DNA of 64,000 bases from Astropecten irregularis (Eukaryota > Echinodermata > Asteroidea > Paxillosida > Astropectinidae), in assembly GCA_963971285.1 (NCBI GenBank), contig OZ020244.1, forward strand, positions 19,840,001 through 19,904,000, in the 5' to 3' direction. The notes beneath the pieces were generated by a model that worked only from the letters and a program-made list of their open reading frames with translations, was not told the DNA's origin and did no database searches. The translations under genes and the position numbers were made by a program. Each line of letters opens with the position of its first letter. Position 1 is the first letter of the stretch. Of the stretch, positions 24,391-33,539 are shown in pieces.

Positions 24391-25125
24391 AAGCCTTAGA
24401 AGCAATTGATATATTTGGACTGAAGTTGATTTACATGAAGTTATAAATTGATATACCAAACCGTTTCACTTGTCACATAAATCTACATACTGTATAGGTC
24501 ATTTAGGCTGTAGATGTATGCGAGGAGAAAATGCTCTTAAATGGTCACAACGTTCAAAATTATATCTGCATCAAATTCACAGTGACAAAAATAGTTTCAC
24601 CAGTGATGCGTTTTGCAACTGGTACCCGTCACACATTAAATACCTTCTCAGTTTTCTTTCCATTCCATTCCATTCAATTCAACCCATTCATTTTCGTGCC
24701 AATTTCTAACCTGATGACAAATATATTCATTACTTAGTGTTGTTCTCATTCCTCAGTCGACAGGGATGGGTCCGTGTTAATAAATACGAGTGGATTGTAA
24801 GGTTGGGGGAATTCCCTCGCAATAAGAGAGCAAAGCACTAAATGATTGATTGCTTGTTGCTGTATATAACTAGAGATCCGGGTAGAGCACAGGGTTTGTG
24901 TAATTGGGTTTGACAAAATATCAATTTTTGAAATAAGTTCATCTCCACAGAATGCGATACGGGTTAATGACGAATACATCTTGGTCAACACTGGAACGTG
25001 TGCCAAGATGACGCACTGTACATGTATAGTGTCTATTTCTATGACACTGTTCGGATTTTTGTTCAACATCCAATTTGTATCTTTGTATGGGTAAACATTT
25101 ATTAACTCCGTCAGGGCAATTGGAT

Positions 25126-25488
25126 TTAAAGGTAATATCATACTTTGGTTTTTGTCAAAGAAGTGCAGATATATGGGCAATCAAGACAGATACAGTAATA
25201 GTCATCTGTGAAAATTTCAGTCCCATACGGTGCCCACTTTTTGAGAAAAATAGAGAAAAACGGACACAGTGTTTCTTAAGTCTTTTCTCTTTTATTTTTG
25301 ATCTTTTAAAAAACAAAAATAATTGTGATCACTGGTTGTACTCCTTTCTGGATAACAGATAACAGTTTCTTTTCAGAAACATTTTAACGGTATGTTTCTT
25401 GCATCACCATCTTTATACCCTGTAAGTTATCATAAATCTGTGGAGATTTCTGTTTATGTAAGCTATCAAAGTACGATACTACCTTTAA
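25126..25488 (+). mobile_element. MITE family A, full-length copy
   Basis: TTAAAGGTAATATCATACTT to AAAGTACGATACTACCTTTAA, with TTAA at both borders (25126-25129, 25485-25488). Confidence 0.92.
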
Positions 25489-26157
25489 AGCGAATAATAT
25501 TCAGTTGGCGAAGTAGTCAACAAATATTGTCAGCCCGATCAGCTGCAAACAGCCGATGATCAACTTGGACTGCATTATTTACTCAAACATTTCTCAAAAA
25601 CGGCAGTGTACCAGCAAACAACTCCCAATCAAAAGACATTCGTCAGATAATCATGTTGGGCCGTCCCAGATATAACGTATTTGCCTTTGACTGTGACCAT
25701 CGATAATTTCTTCCATTCATTAATAAAACAATTGCGAAAAGAGTGACAATTTGTACTAATGGGGTTTAAAGGGGGGCTTTCCCTGCTAAGCGGATGCTCA
25801 ATGAGGAGCATTTCAGTTCTCAGAATTTCTGGGAGCCGTCCCACACTCCCACAAAGAGGAGAATGGTAAATGTTTGCTTCCCAAACGTACAAGCTAATAT
25901 ACCACCATCTGCCTATGAATACTGCATGCCGCAGTTGTGCTTTTATTTCACTACAAGAAAATGACGAATCTGCAACAGTGTCAATTATAGTTGTTTTCTC
26001 GTTAGTTTTCAGAGAAACAGAGAGCGATCTTTTCCAGAGTTCAATCTGATTAACGACTTGATTGGAGGGATTTGGACGATATACCGGTCGTAGCTCACGG
26101 TTGTATACGACTGCAACTGACAACACCACGTGACTGAACTAACCAGTTAACTTTAAA

Positions 26158-26407
26158 GGGCCTTTACGAAACGGAGACTTAGCTCAGGCTCAGTCTCAGG
26201 CTCCAGCTCTGACATCCATAGACCTATGCTGAAAAATAGGTTGTGGTTTTCACTGAAGGTGAAACTCTGCTTTCCTTTTCAAATTAGAGAATCTACTTCC
26301 GAACCGCAGCCAGAAGCCTCTATTTTGATAATTATTTCAGAATGGATTCATGAAATGGAGCCCCGAGCCCGAAGCCTGAGCCTAAGCCTCCGTTTCGTAA
26401 ACGCCCT
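26158..26407. mobile_element. MITE, CGAAACGGAGGCTTAGGCTC family, copy 2
   Basis: GGGCCTTTACGAAACGGAG at the left and CTCCGTTTCGTAAACGCCC at the right. The interior (AATCTACTTCCGAACCGCAG, ATGGATTCATGAAATGGAGC) is shared with the copy at 55241. Confidence 0.92.
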
Positions 26408-27027
26408 ATGTTAACCAGGTTTATGCATAAACAGGTCTAAGCCGACTATCATGCATGTTAAGGCAACATAAAATCAAATAAAGATATGATAATGCGGTCA
26501 TTACTAAAAACAAATTATAAAATGTCTCAGGTCATTCCATGAAGTCAAATATTAATAAGGGAATAATAATTCAAATAAGCTTCGTCAATATTTTGATACG
26601 GCTATATGAAATTATGGATGAATAATACATTTTGGACGTCCCAGATGATAAATTGAAAACAATATAGAGCCCGAGGAGAAATTCTTTGGAGTTTTACCAA
26701 TCTTTGGAGATTTTTCTTCCCATCCAACCTTAAAATAAGTTCGCCTCTCTTTCGAATCTGAAAACAAAAGTTATTATAATTGAGAAGTCACTTTTGGGAT
26801 TAAATCAAAGGTCGGACCTAGCACCTTCAAGAAACTGATATACCGATTATCAATCTTGAAGTGGCCCCTGGATTTCTTGAAAACTAGCCCTATTTACGTC
26901 AAGATTGATTATGACGTCATCGTGACATCGAGCACAATGTTAGTACTGAATGAAAGTGGCACAATGCCACTTGTAATCTAGGTCCTCAGACACGATTCCT
27001 CGAGTCCCCGCTAGAGGGCGCACTTAC

Positions 27028-27130
27028 CATTGCTGCTGCTCCGTTGTGATTGGGCGTCGCATGAAGGGTCGTCATGGTGAGTGACAATGACCTTTGGCCT
27101 GCTGCGAAAGCGGTACCCAGTGTCGAGTTC
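27028..27130 (-). CDS. Exon 3
   Basis: The exon has acceptor TTATTAACAG|GAACTC and donor AGCAATG|GTAAGTG, 103 nt, phase 0 in and phase 1 out. It follows exon 2 directly (SPIPQ|ELDTG). The peptide contains TGYRFRSRPKVIVTHHDDPS, then a Gln/Ser-rich tail (AQSQRSSSN). It is the most ordered-looking piece of the protein, with a short beta-like KVIVTHH. The other two frames are not consistent with the flanking exons. The terminal G joins exon 4 to make Gly. Confidence 0.85.
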
Positions 27131-28091
27131 CTGTTAATAACAAGGAGGAAAAAAAGCAAGCATGTTTAGTTGAAGATACAAAACAACAAGTGCAAACCAA
27201 CAAACTACAACGATTTAAAAAACATCGGGAGCTATGTAACCTAAAAATCGTTTCACAAACTCGAGAAAAACCAGGTGCTTTTATAAGCACCGAAAAGTCT
27301 CAATCAAACGTGGCAACATTGCTTACAGAACACCGATTCGTTGAGCCGATAGTTTGAAGAAAAGAAAAATCGAAATTTAAAGGTGCATTGTTGAAACGAA
27401 ACCAAATTCCAAGCAATTATCACAATATTAGATGTATGGGAGCTCATTGTCTGTAGCTTATTTTGCTTTCTCAAGGTAGCTTTTATAGAAGGAATCCAAT
27501 CACCAATCTTTACTTGTAATGTTGCCATGAAAAGTACCACTGGCAGAGTGTGAAAATAAACACTCTGAAGGTAGCGAGTGGTATCTGAAACATTTTTATG
27601 AGAAGACACCAAACAATTATTTTTATACCAAATGTTATACAGCATTATTTTCCGACAGCATGTAGTCAACCAATTTTAAAGACTGGTTCTTGTCAGGGTA
27701 TAGTCGCTATTTTATATTGGTTTCGTTTGGTTGTTGTTGTGTACAGCGTTTACGTTTAAGTGCGCTCATTATATCGGATACAAGGTTACTCATTAATAGC
27801 AGGATCATGTTTATCGCACTAAAGACTTGGTCGAGGGTTTCGTCATTACATATGTACATTGATACTGCCTGTCCAGAATTCTATATTTACAAATTTCAAT
27901 TTTTATTTTCCGACAGCAGCTGTCTGCAGAACTCAAACAATTTCCAAGGCTGTCCAAAAGAGCATTAATTGGGAAATTCTTTATTTTCATGTTTGTTTTG
28001 TTGTTTTGGACTCTTTAGCGTTCAGGGTTTGTTTTGCTCATTAGGTCTATATCAAGAAAATAACTGTGCCATGTGAAGGTTACTCATTAAT

Positions 28092-28303
28092 TGAGGCTAG
28101 GCTTGGTATTCATTTTGCTACTGCCATTTTGTGTCCTAAATGATATACATGTGTAAAGGGTTTGAGATACATGGTGAAGCTGGAGCCTTTCTTCGGCTTC
28201 GTCATGTGGCCCAATCCCTTCATTTCGTTTTATGGGCCTCAAATGGCGGTAGCGAAGTAAGTACCAAGCCTAGCCTCAAGCCAGGTTTTGTAACTTAGGC
28301 CCA
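28092..28303. mobile_element. MITE, TGAGGCTAGGCTTGG ends, copy 1
   Basis: The left TGAGGCTAGGCTTGGTATTC pairs with the right GTACCAAGCCTAGCCTCAAG. The interior shares ATACATGGTGAAGCTGGAGCC (reverse complemented) with the copy at 43545. Confidence 0.85.
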
Positions 28304-28970
28304 TACAGTACATCAAGGCGAACAGCGACCTCGCGCGGTCTGAGAAAAAATGAATAGGTCCTATGCAAATAATCTAACCTAGGCAACTGTCGTGCGTGAA
28401 ACTGTCATGATTTCTTTCTCCTGACTGAAATTTATTCCACAATTTTTGCTGGGATATATACGAGCGACTCAAGACTCGTATCAAAACTGCAAATCATTTC
28501 CCCTGCCATTTGAGAATATTTCGGTTAGCAGGGTCTGTTTTCTAGGCGAGGCATCGTGCTGCGTCATTCTTGATGACGATTTTATTACAACATTCCTTTC
28601 GTGCAGAACGGATAATGACAAGGCTATATCTCGCACACGGGATGGCATTCGTTAAAATTAATGAGTGTTGTGCATTATTCCTTGCATGTTCAAAACTATA
28701 ACTTACGTGTACTCGTTTATATACTACATGTATTTGCTTTAAGACCCAAGGCACATCCGGCATTTTGTACAGGCAACTTCAATGCAGCCAAAAATGAAAT
28801 CTTCACGAACACAAAGGACCGAGTCTCAAAATCCCCTTGCAAATTTGGTGATTTTTTTCTTTTCCAAGAAAAAACTGTGAAAATGGTGAAAAATTGAGAA
28901 TGCTATTTAGTCATATTTCGTCCAGGAGATAACCCGGAAGTAGGGTAGTGTGACCCGAATATTGGGCCTT

Positions 28971-29391
28971 TTAAATGTACTATGATAATACTTTTGTAAC
29001 ATACCGAAACAAATCTTCACAGATTTTAATACATATCAGAAAGATTTGAGGCTTTGCATGGTGATAATTATTGGTATGTTGATATATCTATAACGTATAG
29101 GGTATATAGATGATAATGGTAGAATACATTTAAATGCGCTTTTTTTCTGCCTGAAATGTTGTATCTATCCATAAAAACCAATGACCAAAAAACAATTTTG
29201 ATCTTTTAAATGTAAAAAATAACGGTGAAAGGGTAAAAGAACACCGTCGGCATTTTTCACCGTTTAAAAAAAAAATGGGCACCGTATGAGACTAACAATT
29301 TCACAGATGACTGTTGCTGTATCTTTCTTGATATTTTTGCCCATGAATCAGTATTTCGTAGACAAAAACCAAAGTATGATGCTACCTTCAA
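28971..29391 (-). mobile_element. MITE family A copy with internal insertion
   Basis: TTAAATGTACTATGATAATAC to CCAAAGTATGATGCTACCTT. It is longer than other copies because about 60 bp of extra sequence sits near 29040-29105 (GAGGCTTTGCATGGTGATAA, TATAGGGTATATAG). Confidence 0.8.
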
Positions 29392-29452
29392 TCGACTGTT
29401 TTCAGATTGCGCTCCCTCCACAAAAAGAGGGCGCTCGCCTTCTTACTGCGTG

Positions 29453-29502
29453 GTGCACCCAAAGATATAAATAACCTAGGTTATTTATATCTGTGGGTGC
29501 AC
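29453..29502. repeat. 50-bp near-perfect palindrome centred on CCTAGG
   Basis: Both 25-nt arms read GTGCACCC(A)A/C-AGATATAAATAACC with a single mismatched pair and no loop. It would extrude as a cruciform. No flanking transposon ends were found. Confidence 0.9.
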
Positions 29503-30006
29503 TACGCTATATAGTGTTAGTAAACTCCCATTTACCTTATTATAATAATGATAATGAAATGACGAATATACTCATTTGGGATCAAGCGTAATACCAAAAA
29601 CAATAAGATTTTATAATAACATTTTATATTAGTTTTGGTCTTGTCTTGGTTTTGGTTTGATTTTACGGCGTGGCAATAAAACAGGCTTCACCGGACGCGG
29701 ATCGAGCTCCAAACTCAACTGCCGCCAACAGGTGGCGTCCTTTGCCTAGTCACGACACAGAAGCAGATCTTATTGAAACAACTTCAAATGCGCGCGAAAT
29801 TCAATACAACAGTTGTTTTTTCGTGAGTTTTACTTTACTTTCCAGCGCCTTTCTCAGAATGGATTCACATGGTTTGACTGTGTCTGCAAATCAGTGGAAC
29901 TCAATTTCAGAGTCATAAGAGAAATCGTTACATGAAATCCCAGTAACGGACAAGTTGTTTTCAGAATGATTTCTCTCACCCTTCGCTCCCGAGTCAGCCA
30001 GTGCAC

Positions 30007-30187
30007 CGACTCGCAATACTAGTGCGACACCATGAGTTTGAACGTGTTGGCCAATCACAATTCAGGAAATTAATGTGTCGACAAACTGCGCATCTTTCCA
30101 CATGCGCAGTTTGCCGACAAATTTTATTCCGCGCATTGTGATTGGCCAACGCGTTGCAAACTCATGGTGGCGCACTATTGTGAATCG
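30007..30187. mobile_element. Hairpin MITE, 80-bp arms
   Basis: The arms contain GTGTTGGCCAATCACAAT / ATTGTGATTGGCCAACGC, GACAAACTGCGCAT / ATGCGCAGTTTG and CCATGAGTTTG / CAAACTCATGG, around a CTTTCCAC loop. The ends are CGACTCGCAATA / TATTGTGAATCG. Confidence 0.9.
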
Positions 30188-30212
30188 CCCTTATTTAACA
30201 CACCATAATATT

Positions 30213-30315
30213 ATAGTCTGATTCCCTACCCAAAGATTCCCTGACGACTCTTATTCAACATTTTAGAATTGACAGACAATAGTCGGGAAATTCTTGGGTC
30301 TGTGAACCAGACTAA
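30213..30315. mobile_element. Short MITE pair, copy 1
   Basis: The ends ATAGTCTGATTCCC and CTGTGAACCAGACTA are inverted; the interior CAAAGATTCCCTGACGACTC appears reverse complemented in the copy at 31001. Confidence 0.8.
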
Positions 30316-31000
30316 CTATCGTATAATTTAAATTTGAACTTTCAGTTGGAAGTTTTTTTGTTTTTCTCGACCGTTGTTTCCATGAATGAGCGTGTATCAG
30401 AATCGTCCTACTTTGTAAAAAAAAAAAAAGGTAAGAAGGACTACATTTTGTTGAATTCAAACCCAAATAAGGCCTTAGCCATTTGTCTTGTGTGGTTGAG
30501 ATCTTTGTACATAGGTATAAATGCAGGAACCCTTTCACAGCTAGGAAGCCATGGAGGACTTCATGAAGATACATAGGAGCAGGTTACAGAATCACTGGTG
30601 TTGGTTTCACCAATGACACGTCACCCTTTCTGGCCGGGGCAAGTCTTCTCCTTTCGGCTCCCAGGTTCTGGACGGACTAAGATGGTTGGGACAAACAGAC
30701 TGTGGACCAATAATAAGCCTACAATGCCTGTATGGCAGGGTGCAGTTATTGTCTCCTGATATGCATCGATACGTATTAAGTCATGCTTGGTATAACACTT
30801 TAAACCACGTCCTATACAATCCATCCTGGTCTTTTGTACTGGTACTGATAGGATAAGCCTGTATTAGTTGCTGGAAAAGTACACGAAACCTATCTCCAAT
30901 TGTTAATACTTTGAGCGAGTTTGTGCATGGGGTAATTCGGACATTGCAATGGATGCTGTTTGTCGCTCAGGCATTGATGGGAATGCTGAAGTGTTTTTCT

Positions 31001-31100
31001 TAGTTTGGTTTCCAGACCACGAATCTCTGACTATTTTTTGTCAATTTTAAGATTTTTAATAAGAGTCGTCAGGGAATCTTTGGGCAAGGAACCAGACTAT
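31001..31100. mobile_element. Short MITE pair, copy 2, abutting exon 2 donor
   Basis: TAGTTTGGTTTCCAGACC to GGCAAGGAACCAGACTA, with GAGTCGTCAGGGAATCTTTG matching copy 1 in inverse orientation. Its edge is only 14 nt from the last intron base next to exon 2 (31114). Confidence 0.8.
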
Positions 31101-31114
31101 TATGTTTTTCTTAC

Positions 31115-32181
31115 CTGTGGTATAGGCGAAGGACACGGTGAACACGGTAAGGAGTCTGGGTCACCTTCGTCAACAGTCAGGTGCACAGTGATCCCACACT
31201 TTGCCGCCGTGACGTCGGCATTCTTACGTCTTTGGAAGATTCTGGAGCCCGAGGAGTTATCCATTGAAGACGTGCGACTGATGTCTGAATCCGATAGAGG
31301 GCGTGGTGCCGAGAGTCGCGTGGAGCGATACCTAATCGGTCCAGGGGGCGACCCCGGTGCAGACAGCCCGTTAGGAAGACCACCATTGTGCGAGCAATCG
31401 CTAAGGTCCAGGCTGAAATTCTGTCGCTGGAGCCTGGGCCTACCGGTGGAGCGATTCGAGGAGGAGATAGCCGAGCTCCTCTTGCGCATGCCAGCGGCGT
31501 AGTTGCTGGCCGAGTCCAGCTCGCTGATTTCCGAGCAGTCGGAGAGTCTCCGGAGTCGGCATTGACTGCAAGGTTCAAAGTCCGTCTGGATGCTGACCTC
31601 TCGCGTCTGAACCCGATCGCACTGGACGGGAACATCGTGCTGCCATGGAAAACGCATGTCGTGGCGGTCGCCGCTGATCTCGAATTGTTCGTAGATTGAA
31701 GAGGCGTTAGAGCGGTTGTCTTCTTCCACGTTCACCCTCAGGGCAGACACCACACGGAAGCCCGTGTCCTTGACACCTCGTCCCCGCTGAGTTGTCACGG
31801 ACGTGGCACGCTTTCTCGATAGTTCCCCGGATCCTGGCGATCCCGGTCTTCTGCTGTCACCCGCCAAGGGAAAAGAGGAGCTGTGGCTCTTCACAAGGCG
31901 TGGTCTCGCGCGGCCACTTCCAGAGGCGTGGTCATCTCTACCTCCGTCCGCACGTCGGTCTTGATGGCTTCCGGCGGTCACAGCGTCTGCGGAGCCGGTA
32001 CCCGCTGACGGACTAGGTAACGCGGTGCTAGCCTGAGGCTGGGTGTGGCTTGCCTGGGTCGTGCCTTCGTGGCCGGGTGTGTCCCCTGCTTGCAGTGTGG
32101 TCTCCACTGGGTGGGGTAACTCGTAGTGGCCAGCATGGTCAGCCACGCTGTTGCTGGACATTTGCTGGAGGCTTGGAATTT
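31115..32181 (-). CDS. Exon 2: large exon, Ser/Pro/Arg-rich disordered region
   Basis: This 1067-nt exon is bounded by acceptor CATTTGCAG|AAATTCC and donor CCACAG|GTAAGA. It is open throughout and is the longest ORF in the window. It encodes 356 residues counting the split Glu. Low-complexity Ser/Pro/His/Gly sequence fills residues 1-125. More patterned sequence follows: two LC8-like motifs, VPVQCD (184-189) and EVSIQTDF (195-202), then a CxxC (SQC context), a PKA-like RRLS (211-214), several basic-Ser sites (RKRSS, RSTRLS), SPGS-type proline-directed sites, and SRIFQRR (313-319). No domain is recognised. GC content and CpG are clearly higher than in the flanking introns. The long opposite-strand ORF here (31005-31502) is its shadow. 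A MITE abuts the intron side of its donor. Confidence 0.88.
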
Positions 32182-33399
32182 CTGCAAATGACAAAACAAA
32201 ACACACAAAAACTCAATAAGTACGGTGTCTCAAAATATCCATTACCACATCAGTGTTTTAAGCACGGTACTCACACGCGCGTACTTGAAAGTGTTAATCT
32301 TGAGAGCAGCACCACGTCGTGCTAAGTGGAAACTAGTTATGGACTCTAAGGAAAACACAGTGGCGACAAAAATGGCAACTAGACTTTTCTCGATTACAGG
32401 AAAATGAATATTCGACAAAACTCCTCGTGGACATCAACAGCCGCTTAGCGAAATGAATTAACCCTCAGGGTAAATCATATTGCTATTCTGGTGGTTCAAG
32501 AACCTGTTAATATTAATCTTTTCAGCTCATAAAATTATCAATGCTCATTTCCCTGCACGGTGTACAAAGGCGTCTATCGGCCGCATCGAAAATAAAACCC
32601 TTATACATACCAAAATAATGTTTAAACAAAAATGTCAAAAGGTAATTTTAAAACCTACAAATATCCGCTCATAGGCCTTTTTTGAAAAAAATGTCTGGTT
32701 ATAGTGATCTTAAAGGTCACATGAATACACAGAAGTACATAATACATATGGAATATTATAACCATGGTTTATTTATAGTAAGTCTGACTGCAAGTGTTGA
32801 ATATTTCCTCGATATTTTGGATCATAGATTTGCTCCATGAAAACTGCCACGATAGCATAGGCTTTTTTCTTTTACAACCTTTCATTCCAACTGCATTTTT
32901 GGTCACTGTAAAAGGAAAATGTACACGTTCATTTAAAAGACTACTCGTAATTGTACCCATTATGTAGAAGTTTATAAGTCAAAGTTCAAACACTCCTTCG
33001 TATGGGTCAAACTGAACCATGCTCGGAGCTTCGGCAGTATGTGTGATGAAAAAAAAGGTAATGATACCTCCTTCAAATCTACAGCAAAATGCCTTTTCCC
33101 ACGACGCAAAACAAAACTCTCAACCATTGAGATATTCGCTCATGGTTGCGAAATCTTACAAAGGTGTTATCGTGTGAAAGGCCACCAATGCTTGAGAGTG
33201 ACCGACGTCCCTGGTGAATCCTTGAGAGATTTTGACCGAGGTCTAGACCCATGAGAGAATTTCTCAATGGTTGAGAGATTTTTTGGCGTCGTGTGTAAAG
33301 GCCTAAAGACGCTCTGATCAAATCATAGTGCACAACGTTGTTCTCAGCTGAACTCAGGGAGTTCTGTTTGGTATAAACAAACATGAAGGAAAAGGACCA

Positions 33400-33532
33400 G
33401 GGGTTGATTTCACCTATCTCATCGTAAATCAATCGTAGGATTTATGATGCATTGCAGCCCTACGTAGGATACGATAGGTTATCCTTCGTAACTCGAGTTA
33501 CGATCGATCGTAGGGCTTCGTGAAATTGACCC
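33400..33532. mobile_element. MITE, GGGGTTGATTTCACC family, copy 1 (complete)
   Basis: GGGGTTGATTTCACC and GTGAAATTGACCC ends. The interior has palindromic CGTAACTCGAGTTACG and TCGTAGGATTTATGATGCAT, the latter shared with copies at 55120 and 59363. Confidence 0.88.
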
Positions 33533-33539
33533 TAGAAGA

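Larger units (their letters stand above)
23632..27027 (-). other. Intron 3
   Basis: Holds the GAAACGGAG-type MITEs (23885-24115, 26158-26407), a 106-bp hairpin element (24285-24390) and a family A copy (25126-25488). The 166-codon ORF on the minus strand at 25629-26129 has no splice context or protein-like pattern. Otherwise I see nothing. Confidence 0.7.
27131..31114 (-). other. Intron 2
   Basis: Contains the hairpin MITE at 28092, a family A copy at 28971, a 50-bp palindrome at 29453, a 180-bp hairpin element at 30007 and two copies of a 100-bp element at 30213 and 31001. I see nothing recognisable in 27.2-28.0 kb and 30.3-31.0 kb. Confidence 0.7.

Noticed and set aside
25629..26129. 166-codon minus-strand ORF
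   Set aside because: No splice borders, no recognisable motif, ordinary AT-rich codon use; one or two ORFs of this length are expected by chance in 64 kb.
31005..31699. Plus-strand ORFs of 165 and 103 codons
   Set aside because: Antisense shadows of exon 2, which has the splice borders and the phase-matched neighbours.
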